Shown here one piece after another: positions 9,108-19,068 of a stretch of 64,000 bases of DNA. Numbering within the stretch: position 1 is the stretch's first letter; the number at the start of each line of letters is the position of its first letter. Made by a program: the position numbers and the translations under genes. The notes beneath the pieces were generated by a model that saw only the letters and a program-made list of their open reading frames with translations, was not told the origin of the DNA and did no database searches. The stretch spans positions 62,001 through 126,000 of the forward strand of contig NZ_CAJQTX010000007.1 of NCBI RefSeq assembly GCF_907163085.1, written 5' to 3'. The DNA is from Candidatus Accumulibacter sp. ACC003 (lineage in GTDB: Bacteria > Pseudomonadota > Gammaproteobacteria > Burkholderiales > Rhodocyclaceae).

Positions 9108-10877
9108 TCAGGCTCGGCCGCGGGCCGCCGCCGCCGGCTGGTTCTCGAGATGCTCGATCATCAACTGCGGCGTCTGGACGCCGTTGTAGTCGTTGATCGC
9201 CAGCCGGTAGGCGGCGCGGATGGTGTTGCCGGGCGCCTGGGTAAAGTTGAACTGGATCGCGTCCAGACTTAGCGCGCCCTTGCGCAAGCGCAGTTTGAGG
9301 TGCTTGCCCTTGAGGATGCGCTGGCTCTCGACGGCGAACTCGTCTTCGAACAAAGGTGCCGGAAAGCCCTGCCCCCAGACTTCGGCTTCGAGCAGGCGGG
9401 CGGTGGCGATCGAGTAATAACCCGATTCGAGGCTGCCGTCGGTTTCCAGCGTTCGCGTCCGGTCGGCGGTGGCCAGCAGTTCGTCTACGACCTGCGCGAA
9501 CAGTTCGCGGAAACGCGGCAGCTCGCATTCCATGATCGTCACCCCGGCGGCCATCGCGTGCCCACCGAAGCGCAGCAACAGCCCGGGCGCACGCTTGCCG
9601 ACCAGATCGAGCGCGTCGCGCAGGTGCAGACCCGGCACCGAGCGGCCCGAACCCTTGATTTCGCCGCCATCACCGCCGTCGGCATCGCTGCGGGCGAAGG
9701 CGAACACCGGCCGGTGCAGCCGTTCCTTGATGCGTGCGGCGACGATGCCGACGACGCCCTGGTGCCAGTCGGCGTCGAACAGCGAGACGCCGCTTGCCGC
9801 GTCTGGGGTAGCGGCGTCGCTGGTCGCCGCGGCGGCCGCCTTGTCGAGCAGCAGCAGCGCCTGCTCCTGCATGCCGGCCTCGATTTCGCGGCGCTGGCGA
9901 TTGAGCGCGTCGAGCTCCTGGGCGATGTTCATCGCCCGTCCGGCGTCGTCGGTAATCAGGCACTCGATTCCCAGCGACATGTCGGCGAGGCGGCCGGCGG
10001 CGTTGAGGCGCGGGCCGATCATGAAGCCGAGGTCGACGCTCGACGCTTGCGCCGGGTCGCGTCCGGCGGCGCGGAAGAGTGCGCGCAGGCCGGGCGTCAG
10101 CCGGCCCTGACGGATTCTTTGCAGGCCCTGGCTGACCAGCACGCGGTTGTTGTGGTCGAGTTTGACGACGTCGGCGACGGTGCCCAGTGCGACCAGGTCG
10201 AGCAGCTCTGCGAGCTTCGGTTCGGCGCGGCCGGTCGCTGCCGAAAACCACTCGCGCCGGCGTAACTCGGCGCGCAGCGCGAGCATCACGTAGAACATCA
10301 CGCCGACGCCGGCGAGGTGCTTGCTCGGAAAGTCGCAGGCGGCCTGATTGGGGTTGACGATGCACGCCGCGGCGGGCAACTCGTCGCCCGGCAGGTGGTG
10401 GTCGGTGATCAGCGTGGCGATGCCGAGTTCGTTGGCGCGGGCGACGCCGTCGACGCTGGCGATCCCGTTGTCGACCGTGACAAGCAGCTGCGGGCTGCTC
10501 TGTGCGGCCAGGTCGACGATGTCCGGCGACAGGCCGTAGCCGTAGGTGAAGCGGTTCGGTACCAGATAATCGACGCGCGCGCCGAAGGCGCGCAGCGCGC
10601 GCATGCCAACCGCGCAGGCGGTTGCGCCGTCGCAGTCGTAATCGGCGACGATGAGAATCTTCGCCTGCTCGGCGATGGCGTCGGCGAGCAGCACCGCGGC
10701 GTCGCCGGCGTTGGTCAGGCGGGTGGGCGGCAGCAGCGACTTGAAGTCGTAGTCGAGTTCGCTGCGCAGGACGATGCCGCGTGCGGCGTAGATGCGCGCC
10801 AGCAGCGGGTGCAGGCCCTGTTGTTCGAGTTGCCACTGGACGCGCTGGGCGACCGGGCGGCTGCAGATGCGCGTCAT
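9108..10877 (-). CDS. recJ: Single-stranded-DNA-specific exonuclease RecJ
   Basis: A 589-residue 5'-3' exonuclease acting on single-stranded DNA in recombination and mismatch repair. Catalytic DHH-family motifs are present: VADYDCDGATA, then TVDNGIAS, then TDHHLPG. The DHHA1 domain follows with a GGH motif (LLRFGGHAMAAGVTIME). The C-terminal OB-type region ends in a proline/arginine tail. I start at ATG 10877 because the open frame upstream is a shadow of the neighbouring gene, and this ATG overlaps that gene's stop (ATGA). The two are therefore likely cotranscribed and translationally coupled. Confidence 0.95.
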   Translation of the reverse strand: MTRICSRPVAQRVQWQLEQQGLHPLLARIYAARGIVLRSELDYDFKSLLPPTRLTNAGDAAVLLADAIAEQAKILIVADYDCDGATACAVGMRALRAFGARVDYLVPNRFTYGYGLSPDIVDLAAQSSPQLLVTVDNGIASVDGVARANELGIATLITDHHLPGDELPAAACIVNPNQAACDFPSKHLAGVGVMFYVMLALRAELRRREWFSAATGRAEPKLAELLDLVALGTVADVVKLDHNNRVLVSQGLQRIRQGRLTPGLRALFRAAGRDPAQASSVDLGFMIGPRLNAAGRLADMSLGIECLITDDAGRAMNIAQELDALNRQRREIEAGMQEQALLLLDKAAAAATSDAATPDAASGVSLFDADWHQGVVGIVAARIKERLHRPVFAFARSDADGGDGGEIKGSGRSVPGLHLRDALDLVGKRAPGLLLRFGGHAMAAGVTIMECELPRFRELFAQVVDELLATADRTRTLETDGSLESGYYSIATARLLEAEVWGQGFPAPLFEDEFAVESQRILKGKHLKLRLRKGALSLDAIQFNFTQAPGNTIRAAYRLAINDYNGVQTPQLMIEHLENQPAAAARGRA

Positions 10878-11947
10878 GGTTCTCCCCGGGCCAGCGCCTG
10901 CGCCGTCGCCGCCAGCGAGCGTGGCCGTCGCCACAGTTGCCACTGCTCGGCGCGGCCGCTGTCCCAGGCGAGCGTCGCGTAGGCGGTCGGCGCGTGCAGC
11001 TGCAAGCGCTTGATCTTGCCGCCGGCGAGGGCTTTTTGCAGCGGCGCAAACCAGTGTTCTTCGAGCCTCAGCAGGGCGGCGCGGTAGGCGTCGGCGTCTT
11101 CGTACTGCACCGTTCCCTGCAGCGCGTCGAGAAGCAGCAGTTGCTGGCCGCCGGCCGGCGCGCCGGCCCGCAGCGCCAGCCATTCGGCAGCGCTGGCCGG
11201 CGGCGCTTGCACCGGCACGGCAAAGGCGCGGCCGAGGCCGCGCGCCAGCGGCTGCTCGCTCCAGACGCTGCTGAAGTCGCTGGCGCGCGCCGCCGGCAGG
11301 ACGCCGGCACCCCACAGCCACAGGCTGTTGATCGTCGGCCGGCCGCTTTCTTCGCGTTGTTCGTTGGCCGCTTGCCCGTGCAGCACCATCTGCACCTCGT
11401 TGAGCAACTGGCGCAGCGCGCGAGCCTGCGGCGTTTCCGGCAATTGCCTGCCGACGCGGCGGCCGGTGACGAGCGACAGCGGCAGGACGTCGAAGTGGCT
11501 GAGGTCGCCGACGTCGAAATCAGCGGCAAGTTGCAGATACCAGCGATCGGCAGTGGCGACGTGGAAGGTGCCGACGTCGGCGAACTGGCGGTTGAGCTCG
11601 CCGGCGATCGCCTGCGCCTCGTCGAGCGCGATGGCCAGGCTGCCGCCGTCGGCGAGAATCAAGCGCTCCTGGTGAAGGCGCAGATGCACCGGGTCGGCGC
11701 ACAACCAGCGGGCGTCGGCCGGCGCCTGCGCGGCGCTTTCGCCGAGCAGGCGGAAAGGCGCGTAAGCGGCGCCTTCGCTCAGGCCGAAGGCGTCGCAGAG
11801 CGTCGCTTCGAGCGACTGCGGCGGCCGTCGGCTTAGCCGGCTGCGCGCGATCAGCGTGCTCAGACCGGCGCAGGGCAGGTCATTCAGCGTATAGGGGTCG
11901 TCGGGTTCCGGCCAGATCAGTTCGGGGACGACAAGGGTGAGCTGCAT
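10874..11947 (-). CDS. Conserved protein upstream of recJ (RpfE-type family?)
   Basis: A 357-residue, Ala/Leu-rich cytoplasmic protein without signal peptide or membrane helices. It begins MQLTLVVPELIWPEPDDPYT and has a conserved-looking centre (DVGTFHVATADRWYLQLAAD; SLWLWGAGVLPAA). It resembles the betaproteobacterial proteins annotated as RpfE-type regulators with similarity to cofactor-independent phosphoglycerate mutase, which are often found next to recJ. I recognise the context and the SLWLWGAG segment rather than an enzyme motif, so the function is unknown. Its stop overlaps the recJ start by 4 bases, implying coupled translation. Confidence 0.6.
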   Translation of the reverse strand: MQLTLVVPELIWPEPDDPYTLNDLPCAGLSTLIARSRLSRRPPQSLEATLCDAFGLSEGAAYAPFRLLGESAAQAPADARWLCADPVHLRLHQERLILADGGSLAIALDEAQAIAGELNRQFADVGTFHVATADRWYLQLAADFDVGDLSHFDVLPLSLVTGRRVGRQLPETPQARALRQLLNEVQMVLHGQAANEQREESGRPTINSLWLWGAGVLPAARASDFSSVWSEQPLARGLGRAFAVPVQAPPASAAEWLALRAGAPAGGQQLLLLDALQGTVQYEDADAYRAALLRLEEHWFAPLQKALAGGKIKRLQLHAPTAYATLAWDSGRAEQWQLWRRPRSLAATAQALARGEP

Positions 11948-12126
11948 GGCGGTTTGGCGAGTGGCTGGTTGAGTGAAGGTCGAATGGCGGATGCCTGAAG
12001 CGAGGGGCCGGCGCGCGTACTGGCGGCGGCAAGGCAGCGCTTGCCGGAAAAGTGTAGCATAGCGCCTTTGCCGGCCTTGACCATTGCGGCGCTTCGCACA
12101 CCCCCTGAGATGATCTCCCGCCGCTG

Positions 12127-13374
12127 ATGGCCCTTCCTTACGAGTTGCTGATTGGCCTGCGCTATACGCGCGCCAAGAAGCACAATCACTTCATCTCATT
12201 CATCTCGCTGATTTCGATGCTCGGCATTGCCCTCGGCGTTGCGGCGCTGATCGTCGTGCTGTCGGTGATGAACGGCTTCCAGACCGAACTGCGGTCGCGG
12301 ATTCTGGCCGTCGTCTCGCACGTCCAGATCACCGGCGGCAACGGCGAGATGGCCGGCTGGGAAGTCGTCGCCGAGCAGGCTGCCGGCCACGAGCACGTGC
12401 TCGCCGCCGCACCCTTCGTGCAGGCGCAGGCGATGCTGTCGTACGGGCAGCTGGTCCGCGGCGCGCTGGTCCGCGGCATCCTGCCCGATCAGGAAGACCG
12501 CGTTGCCGATTTTCGTCCGCACATGAAGAGCGGCACGCTCGACGACCTGCGCCCGGACAGCTTCAACATCATCCTTGGCAGCGAACTGGCGCGCGCGCTC
12601 GACGTTTTGGTCGGCGAGCGGGTGACACTGATCGCGCCGCAAGGCGTCGTCACTCCGGCCGGGGTGATTCCGCGCTTGAAGACGTTCAATGTTGTTGGCA
12701 TCTTCGAGGTCGGCATGTACGAATACGACAGCGGCCTGGCACTGATTCATCTGGCCGACGCGCAGCGCCTGTACCGCATGGACGACCGGGTTTCCGGCGT
12801 GCGCCTGAAACTCGACGACCTGTTCGTCGCACCGCGCGTGGCGCGATCGCTGGCCAGCACGCTGCGCACCGACGCCTACATCAGCGACTGGACGCGCAGC
12901 CATGCCAATTTCTTCCGCGCCGTGCAGATCGAGAAAAACATGATGTTCATTATCCTGTCGCTGATTGTCGCCGTCGCGGCGTTCAACATTGTCTCGACGC
13001 TGGTCATGGCGGTTACCGACAAGCAGGCCGACATCGCCATCCTGCGCACGCTTGGCGCCAGCCCGCTGAGCATCATGCTGGTCTTCATCGTCCAGGGCGC
13101 ACTGATCGGTTTCATCGGCCTCGGCCTCGGTGTCGCGGGCGGCGTCGCGCTGGCGCTCAACGTCGACGTCGTGGTGCCGTTCATCGAGCGAGTGCTCGGC
13201 ACGCAGTTCCTCGCCAAGGAGGTCTATTACATCTCCAACCTGCCTTCGGAACTGCAGTGGAGCGACGTGACGACGATCGTCGGCGTTGCCTTTGTGCTGG
13301 CGCTGGTGGCGACGATTTATCCGAGCTGGCGCGCGGCGCGCGTCAATCCGGCGGCGGCCTTGCGTTATGAGTAA
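12127..13374 (+). CDS. lolC: Lipoprotein-releasing ABC transporter permease LolC/E
   Basis: A 415-residue inner-membrane subunit of the LolCDE complex, which extracts outer-membrane lipoproteins and hands them to LolA. The sequence starts with the family signature ([20 protein letters not shown]), has TM1 at about 28-50, a large periplasmic MacB-type domain to about residue 265, then three more helices in the FtsX-like C-terminal half ([20 protein letters not shown]). Many betaproteobacteria use a single LolC/E permease, and only one is seen here. It overlaps lolD by 8 bp. Confidence 0.93.
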   Translation: MALPYELLIGLRYTRAKKHNHFISFISLISMLGIALGVAALIVVLSVMNGFQTELRSRILAVVSHVQITGGNGEMAGWEVVAEQAAGHEHVLAAAPFVQAQAMLSYGQLVRGALVRGILPDQEDRVADFRPHMKSGTLDDLRPDSFNIILGSELARALDVLVGERVTLIAPQGVVTPAGVIPRLKTFNVVGIFEVGMYEYDSGLALIHLADAQRLYRMDDRVSGVRLKLDDLFVAPRVARSLASTLRTDAYISDWTRSHANFFRAVQIEKNMMFIILSLIVAVAAFNIVSTLVMAVTDKQADIAILRTLGASPLSIMLVFIVQGALIGFIGLGLGVAGGVALALNVDVVVPFIERVLGTQFLAKEVYYISNLPSELQWSDVTTIVGVAFVLALVATIYPSWRAARVNPAAALRYE

Positions 13375-14053
13375 GCCCGTACTGGCCTGCCAGGGCCTGA
13401 GCAAGATCTATCGCCAGGGCGACAGCGACGTGCCGGTGCTGCTCGGCGTCGACCTCGAAGTTCAGGTCGGCGAGCGCCTGGCGATCGTCGGCGCGTCGGG
13501 TTCGGGCAAGAGCACCTTGCTGCACCTGCTCGGCGGCCTCGACGCGCCGAGCAGTGGCCAGGTGCAATTGATGGGCAACGATCTGAAGACCATCAGCGAC
13601 GCGCAACGCGGCCGTCTGCGCAATCGCCACCTCGGTTTCGTCTATCAATTCCATCATCTGCTGGCCGAGTTCACAGCGCTGGAGAACGTCGCCATGCCGC
13701 TGATCATCCGGCGCCTGCCGAAAGCCGAAGCGCAAGCACGCGCGGCGGCTGTGCTGCGCGAAGTCGGCCTCGGCCATCGCCTGCGGCACACGCCGTCGGA
13801 GCTGTCGGGTGGCGAGCGTCAGCGGGCGGCGATCGCCCGCGCGCTGGTCACCGAGCCGGCGTGCGTGCTGGCCGACGAACCAACCGGCAACCTCGATCGG
13901 CAGACCGCCGCCGGCGTCTTCGAGCTGATGCTCGAGCTCAACCGCTCGCGGCAGACGAGTTTCGTCGTCGTCACACACGACCCGGCGATCGCTGCCCGTG
14001 CCGAACGCATTCTGACGCTGACCGACGGACGCCTGCAGTCGTCCAGCGGCTGA
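13367..14053 (+). CDS. lolD: Lipoprotein-releasing ABC transporter ATPase LolD
   Basis: A 228-residue ATPase that powers lipoprotein release. Walker A is [11 protein letters not shown], the Q-loop region is [18 protein letters not shown], the signature is [15 protein letters not shown], Walker B is [13 protein letters not shown], and the switch His is in VVTHD. The QFHHLL...[11 protein letters not shown] stretch is typical of LolD rather than other MacB-type ATPases. I place the start at ATG 13367, inside the last codons of lolC, because the protein aligns from there. Confidence 0.96.
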   Translation: MSKPVLACQGLSKIYRQGDSDVPVLLGVDLEVQVGERLAIVGASGSGKSTLLHLLGGLDAPSSGQVQLMGNDLKTISDAQRGRLRNRHLGFVYQFHHLLAEFTALENVAMPLIIRRLPKAEAQARAAAVLREVGLGHRLRHTPSELSGGERQRAAIARALVTEPACVLADEPTGNLDRQTAAGVFELMLELNRSRQTSFVVVTHDPAIAARAERILTLTDGRLQSSSG

Positions 14054-14132
14054 GATTCTCTCACCGGCGCGCCTCAAGTTGCGAAGACGGGCGCCGTCTA
14101 CGGAAGTGCGGCACCATCTGGAGAGAGTCATC

Positions 14133-15683
14133 ATGCGACGCCTGTTTGTCCCGGCCATTGCGCTGCTGAACCGTCTTGGCTACACCACGAAGTTCGCGAT
14201 CATGGGCGTCCTGGCGCTGCTGGCGATCAGCGTCCTGGCGGTGAACCTCTACCAGAGTCTGAGCCGCGTGATCTACCGCTCGCAGCAGGAGCTGGTGGGA
14301 ATCGAAGCAATCAAGCCGATCGCCGGCCTGATCCATGAGCTGCAGGTCCATCGCGGACTGTCGTCGGGCGTGCTCAACGGCGACCAGCGTATGGAATACC
14401 GGCGTGCCGCCAGAGAGAAGCGAGTCACGGTAGCTTTCGCCGCCGTCGTCGCGACGCTGCCGCCGCCGCTGGCGGCGAGCGAGTCGTGGCCGAAGATCGT
14501 CGAACGCTGGGCGGCGATAGCGAAGGATGGCCTTGCTCTCGTCGTCAGCGAAAACTTCGCCAGCCATACGCTTCTGATCGGCGCGCTGCAGAACCTGCAG
14601 GAGACGATCGCCGATCAGTACGCCTTGACCAACGACCCGGACATCGACTCGACGTATCTGATCGCCACGCTCGTCGCCGAGCTGCCGTCGGCGCTCGATA
14701 GCATGGGGCAGTTGCGGGCCCTGGGGACTGGCGCGTTGAGCCGCAAAGCAGCCCTGACGCTGCCCCAACAAGTCGAGCTGACGGCGCTGCTGGCGAGACT
14801 GAACGTCGCGGTCGCCAGTCTGCGCCGCAGCCTCGAGAAAACCTCGCGCTACACGCCCGACCTGCAGGCGGCGCTTGCTGCGGCGGCCACGGATATGGGC
14901 GCCGCGGCCGAGAAGTTCACCACGCTGGTCAGCGAGGATATCGTCTCGGGACGCTACGATACGCTGCCGGCGGTGTACTTCGCGATGACCACGGCGACCA
15001 TCGAGAAGGGCTACAAGGAAATGTTCGAGAGTCTCTTTCCGGCGCTCGAAGGGCTGTTGCAGCGGCGCCTGGAGCCGGCGTAGCGTGAACTGCAGATCGA
15101 CTCGGCGCTGGTCGTTCTGATCCTGGTGATCTACGTTTATGTGTCGATCGGCTTTTACTACGCGACGATCGGCAGCATCAATCGCCTGGCCGGCAATGCG
15201 CGGACGATCGCCACCGGCGATCTGAGCGTGCTCGTCGATCTCGGCACCCGCGACGAGCTGAAGCTGGTCGGTGATAGCCTGAACGAAATGACCGGCGCGT
15301 TTCGCGCGCTGCTCGAGAACGTCCAGCGCAGCGCCGGCGAGGTGCTCGGCGCGACCAGGAAGCTGGCTGCGTCGGCGGTGGATATTACCCGCAGCAGCGA
15401 CCAGCAAAGCGACGCCGCGTCGACCATGGCCGCGGCCGTCGAAGAAATGACGGCGGCTATCGAAAACCTCTCGGCCAACGCCCGGGACGCCAACCGGATT
15501 GCCAATCGCGCCGGCGAGCTGTCGGCCGGCGGCAGCAGCGCCGTCGCCGACGTGGTGCAGGAGATCGAGCGGATTGCCGAGGTGGTGAACCAGTCGGCGT
15601 CGATCATCGGCGAGCTGGGCGGGCGCTCCGAACAAATCTCGGCGATCGTAAACGTCATCAAGGAAATCGCCGATCAAACCAAC
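14133..15683 (+). pseudogene. Methyl-accepting chemotaxis protein, 5' part (amber codon, split by transposon)
   Basis: A transmembrane chemoreceptor. The N-terminal part has TM1 (TKFAIMGVLALLAISVLAVN) and a helical sensor with ELQVHRGLSSG, like NIT (nitrate/nitrite) domains. Codon 317 is a TAG (15081-15083). The same frame then resumes with TM2 (IDSALVVLILVIYVYVSIGF), a HAMP domain and the start of the signalling domain, up to IKEIADQTN, where the transposon begins. The matching 3' part lies at 20801-21271. Removing 15684-20800 joins AAC to TTG in frame and gives 674 codons. GGAGAG precedes ATG 14133. Both lesions should abolish the full receptor; a polypeptide without TM2 might still be made. 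Confidence 0.9.
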
Positions 15684-15703
15684 TTCAGATTTCCTGATCT
15701 CGG
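15684..15703 (+). repeat. Left terminal inverted repeat of outer element
   Basis: Twenty bases that match the reverse complement of 20780-20799 at 19 positions. They directly follow the interrupted AAC codon of the chemoreceptor gene. Confidence 0.85.
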
Positions 15704-15722
15704 AGGAAACCGGGTTGGCACT

Positions 15723-16355
15723 TCAGACAAGAGTGAAGGTCATTCTTGCCCCGGTTTCCGGATGCGGAAAATCTTGCAGGGTGAGTTCCTCGAGGAGCGC
15801 GGCGATAGCGCGATCATGAGCTGGGCTGGCCATCCGGTGAATTTTGATGGTCAGGGTGTTGGCTAGCGCGTTCGGTTCGATGTCAGCGGAAGAAACGAAC
15901 AATTCGCGAATGAGCGCACGTGCGTCGTCCTCCTTCTTCAAGTGGCGGCGCAATAGCGCCACCATGGCGGTCTCGGCCCGGTAGGCGACCATTTTCACGG
16001 TATCGCAGAGCATCTTGTTCAGCGGCGGCAGTTGGGTCGGTCGCTCGGCCTCGGGCAGACTGTCGATCGTCACCTTTCGGGGGCTTGCCTTGCGCGCCGC
16101 GCAAAGTCGCTTGAGCTCCTCCTGAACGGCCTGCAGTGCTTCGACAGACTCGGCGTTTTTCTGGATTTCGCCGCCGTCGTTCAAGGCCGTCCTGGCGATT
16201 GCGGCCTGCAGTTTTCTTTCGCTCTGGCGGGTTTGCCTGACGGCCTTGTCGAGTTCCCGCCAGCGGGGGTTAACGACCTGGTGAGTGCCGGGAAGAGATT
16301 CGTCTCCGTACTCGATAAGCCCATCAATATCATAATGTTCCATCATGTACGCGAA
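15723..16355 (-). pseudogene. Transposase of outer element, 3' part
   Basis: This encodes the C-terminal 210 residues (FAYMMEHYDIDGLIEYGD... to the stop at 15723) of the transposase whose N-terminal 526 codons lie at 19092-20669. The split is exactly at the inner element's 8-bp target duplication, and both parts are in the same frame once it is removed. The region is helical and charged (ERKLQAAIARTALNDGGEIQ), with no obvious catalytic triad of its own. It has no start of its own with a ribosome binding site, so it is probably not translated as a separate protein. Confidence 0.85.
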
Positions 16356-16363
16356 GTAGTTTT
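16356..16363 (+). repeat. 8-bp target site duplication, left copy (GTAGTTTT)
   Basis: GTAGTTTT abuts the left end of the IS66-type element and is repeated at 19092-19099 next to the right end. Eight base pairs is the standard duplication made by IS66-family elements. Confidence 0.95.
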
Positions 16364-16386
16364 GTAAGTATTCGGTGAACCCGTAG
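16364..16386 (+). repeat. Left terminal inverted repeat of IS66-type element
   Basis: Starts GTAAGTATTCGGTGAACCCG and matches the reverse complement of 19069-19091 at 21 of 23 positions. Confidence 0.9.
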
Positions 16387-16475
16387 CCCCGGTTTTTTTG
16401 GTGGGCGAGCTTCCGTCAGCGATTGGCGGGCAGCCCGGAGATCTGAACTGGACACAGCAGCGGAAATCCGGCACC

Positions 16476-18188
16476 ATGCGGCGCATGGGCACGGCTACGG
16501 ACATTATCTGCGGAGGATCGGCGGCAAGTCACCGCCAAGTGGCGCCGTTCGCCGAGGTGTTGGTGACGTTGACCAAGGAGCAGGAAATCAAGCTCCGTTG
16601 GGAGGCCAACTTCTGGCGCAGCCAACATCGGCAAGCGCTGGTCCGTTTGGCGGAATCGGAGGCCGCTCATCGGGTGGAAATGGCGCGTGCGGCGGAGCAA
16701 GCGGCGGCGCGTGAGGCGGCCTTGCGTAGCGAGCTCGAGCAGGCCCAGGGCCGGATCCGCGATCTGCAAAAACGCCTGTTTGGTCGCAAGTCAGAACGCT
16801 CTTCGGGAGCCGAGAAGAACCCGGCAGCAGACCAGAAGTCGTCGCGGGGTCGAGGTCATCAACCGGGAGCAACGGGTCACGGGCGGAATCCGGAAAGCCA
16901 CTTGCCGACGCAGATCGAGGTCATCGACATCGACTGCCCGCATTGCCCGGACTGTGGTCTGAGCTACGTCGACTTTCCCGGCACAGAAGACAGTGAAGTT
17001 CTCGAGATCGAGGTCAAAGCCTACCGCCGGAAGATCTGCCGGCGGCGCTACCGGCGGACCTGTCAGTGCCCGGGCGCCCGCGGCATTCTGACCGCGCCAC
17101 CGCCGGCACGATTGATCCCGCGTGGAAAGTACGGCGTGTCGATTTGGGTGCACTTGCTGCTGTCGAAGTTCTTGTACGGTCAGCCGACGCATCGGCTTCT
17201 ACGAGACTGGTCCGACCACCAACTGAGGCTTTCGGCAGGAACGGTGGCCGGCGGACTTCGTGCCTTGGCGCCGCTGTTCGAGCCGCTTGAAGAAGCACTG
17301 CTTGGCCGACTGCGTCGCGAGAAACAGTGGCACGCGGACGAGACTCGCTGGCGGGTTTTTGCCGAGACCGAAGGGAAGGTCGGACATCGCTGGTATTTCT
17401 GGGTGTTCCACGGCCCATCGGTCATCCACTTCGTGCTCGACCCGAGCCGCTCGGCGGCGGTGCCGATCCGGGAGCTCTCCGGTAGCGCCGGAGGCGTCAT
17501 CATCTGTGATCGCTACGCGGGCTACAAGAAACTCGCGCGAGTCCTTGACCACTTCATTCTGGCTTTCTGCTGGGCACATCAGCGGCGTGATTTCCTGGAA
17601 CTGGCCAACGCCCATCCGGAGCTCGCGGACTGGGCACTGGCCTGGGTCGAGCAGATCGCTCAGCTCTACCACTTGAATGGACGGCGCCTGGAAGTCCGTA
17701 ACGACCCGGCACAGTGGGCCGAACGCGACCGCCTCTTGCGGCAGGCGATCGTGCAGATGGCCAGTCAGCGCGAACGCGAACTGGCAAACCCGGCGCTCAA
17801 AATGCCGGCGAGCAAGGTGCTGCGAAGCATGCACAAGCATTGGTCCGGCTTGACCGTGTTTGTCGACCGCCCCGAGGTGGCGATGGACAATAATGCCGCC
17901 GAACGCGCCCAGCGTACGCCGGTGGTCGCACGCAAGAACTTCTATGGGTCGGGTAGTCACTGGTCCGGCGCTCTCGCCGCGACGATGTTCAGCCTGCTGC
18001 TGACGCTGCGCTTGTGGAAAATCAACCCGCGCATCTGGCTGACGGCTTATCTGGAAGCCTGCGCCGCCAACGGCAACCAGCCACCAGCGGACTTGAGCGC
18101 CTTTCTGCCCTGGGCGATGGCGACCGATCGTCTGGCCCAGATGCGTGCCATCCCGGTCAATCAGACACCTTCCATCGATAGCTCGTGA
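16476..18188 (+). CDS. tnpC: IS66-family transposase TnpC
   Basis: A DDE transposase of about 570 residues. An N-terminal coiled-coil (about residues 35-90, RAAEQAAAREAALRSELEQA) leads into the KRLFGRKSERSS motif of IS66 transposases. A zinc-binding region follows (CPHCPDCG...CRRRYRRTCQCPG). The catalytic core has WHADETRWRV, VIICDRYAGY and DNNAAERAQR as the probable D-D-E residues. Start codons possible are GTG 16398, ATG 16476 and ATG 16485; none has a strong ribosome binding site, and I favour 16476. The stop overlaps the GTG of the DUF4338 gene. All expected motifs are present, so it is probably functional. Confidence 0.93.
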   Translation: MRRMGTATDIICGGSAASHRQVAPFAEVLVTLTKEQEIKLRWEANFWRSQHRQALVRLAESEAAHRVEMARAAEQAAAREAALRSELEQAQGRIRDLQKRLFGRKSERSSGAEKNPAADQKSSRGRGHQPGATGHGRNPESHLPTQIEVIDIDCPHCPDCGLSYVDFPGTEDSEVLEIEVKAYRRKICRRRYRRTCQCPGARGILTAPPPARLIPRGKYGVSIWVHLLLSKFLYGQPTHRLLRDWSDHQLRLSAGTVAGGLRALAPLFEPLEEALLGRLRREKQWHADETRWRVFAETEGKVGHRWYFWVFHGPSVIHFVLDPSRSAAVPIRELSGSAGGVIICDRYAGYKKLARVLDHFILAFCWAHQRRDFLELANAHPELADWALAWVEQIAQLYHLNGRRLEVRNDPAQWAERDRLLRQAIVQMASQRERELANPALKMPASKVLRSMHKHWSGLTVFVDRPEVAMDNNAAERAQRTPVVARKNFYGSGSHWSGALAATMFSLLLTLRLWKINPRIWLTAYLEACAANGNQPPADLSAFLPWAMATDRLAQMRAIPVNQTPSIDSS

Positions 18189-19042
18189 AGCCTTATTGCG
18201 GGCGCCACTTTACCGCCGACGAACTGCAGACGATCCGCGGCCTGATCGAGGCCCCTCCCGGCGCCAGCCGCGCACAACTCTCGCGTCAGGTGTGCGAGCT
18301 CTTCGACTGGCGCAAGCCCAATGGTGAGCTGAAGGATATGACCTGCCGGGTGGCCATGCTGCGCATGCAAGCCGACGGCCTGCTCACCCTGCCGGCTGCA
18401 CGACGGACCGCTCCTCGCCAACCCGAGTATCGGCCCACGCACGCCACCGATCCACAACCCTTGCTCACTCAGCCGGTGCATGAACTGCCGCCTCTCTCGG
18501 TGCGACAGGTCGTCGGTTCGGCGAACTCGCGTCTGTGGAACGAGTACATCGCTCGTTACCACTATCTCGGCCACACGCCCATGGCCGGCAGTCAGAGCCG
18601 CTACTTCGTCTTCGCCGGCGAGACACTCGTCGCCTTGCTCAGCTTCGCCGCCAGCGCCTGGAAACTCGCCGCGCGCGAGCAATTCATCGGTTGGCACGAT
18701 GAGCAGCGACAAAGGAACCTGCAACTGGTGGTGAACAATGCCCGCTTTCTGATCCTGCCCTGGATCCAGTGCAAGGGCCTGGCCTCCAAGATCCTCTCGC
18801 TCATGCAGCGGCAACTGCCCAAGGACTGGCTGGCGCGCTACGGTTACCGCCCCGTGCTGCTCGAAACCTTCGTCGAGACCCCCCGCCATCGCGGCACCTG
18901 CTACCAGGCCGCCAACTGGATCAAGGTCGGCCAAACCGCCGGCCGAGGCAAGAAGTGCCCCACCAGCAAGCCCATCCTCCCGATCAAGGATATCTGGCTC
19001 TATCCCCTTCACAGAGCCTTCCGATCAATCCTCTGCCGCTAA
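18185..19042 (+). CDS. DUF4338 (DruA-like) passenger protein of the IS66-type element
   Basis: A 285-residue protein starting at GTG 18185, overlapping the tnpC stop by 4 bases. Its core matches the DUF4338 family: LWNEYIARYHYLGHTPMAGS, then WKLAAREQFIGW, LVVNNARFLILPW, LARYGYRPVLLETFVETP and GTCYQAANWIKVGQTAGRGK. DruA is the defining DUF4338 component of the Druantia defence system, but most DUF4338 genes that I know of sit beside transposases and lack the large helicase partner DruE; none is present here. A DNA-binding or transposition-accessory role is as likely as defence. The N-terminal 60 residues look like a helix-turn-helix type fold. Confidence 0.85.
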   Translation: MKPYCGRHFTADELQTIRGLIEAPPGASRAQLSRQVCELFDWRKPNGELKDMTCRVAMLRMQADGLLTLPAARRTAPRQPEYRPTHATDPQPLLTQPVHELPPLSVRQVVGSANSRLWNEYIARYHYLGHTPMAGSQSRYFVFAGETLVALLSFAASAWKLAAREQFIGWHDEQRQRNLQLVVNNARFLILPWIQCKGLASKILSLMQRQLPKDWLARYGYRPVLLETFVETPRHRGTCYQAANWIKVGQTAGRGKKCPTSKPILPIKDIWLYPLHRAFRSILCR

Positions 19043-19068
19043 CCGGCCTCGCCAACGGCGCTGGCTCA

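Noticed and set aside
12196-13404. 402-codon minus-strand open frame over lolC
   Set aside because: It is a shadow of the lolC gene with no start context or domain.
14061-15677. 538-codon minus-strand open frame
   Set aside because: It is antisense to the chemoreceptor gene, which has clear TM, HAMP and signalling motifs. The minus frame is a GC-rich shadow.
18185-19042. A complete Druantia defence system
   Set aside because: Only a DUF4338 gene is present. There is no DruE-type helicase or other Druantia gene nearby, and the gene is inside an IS element.
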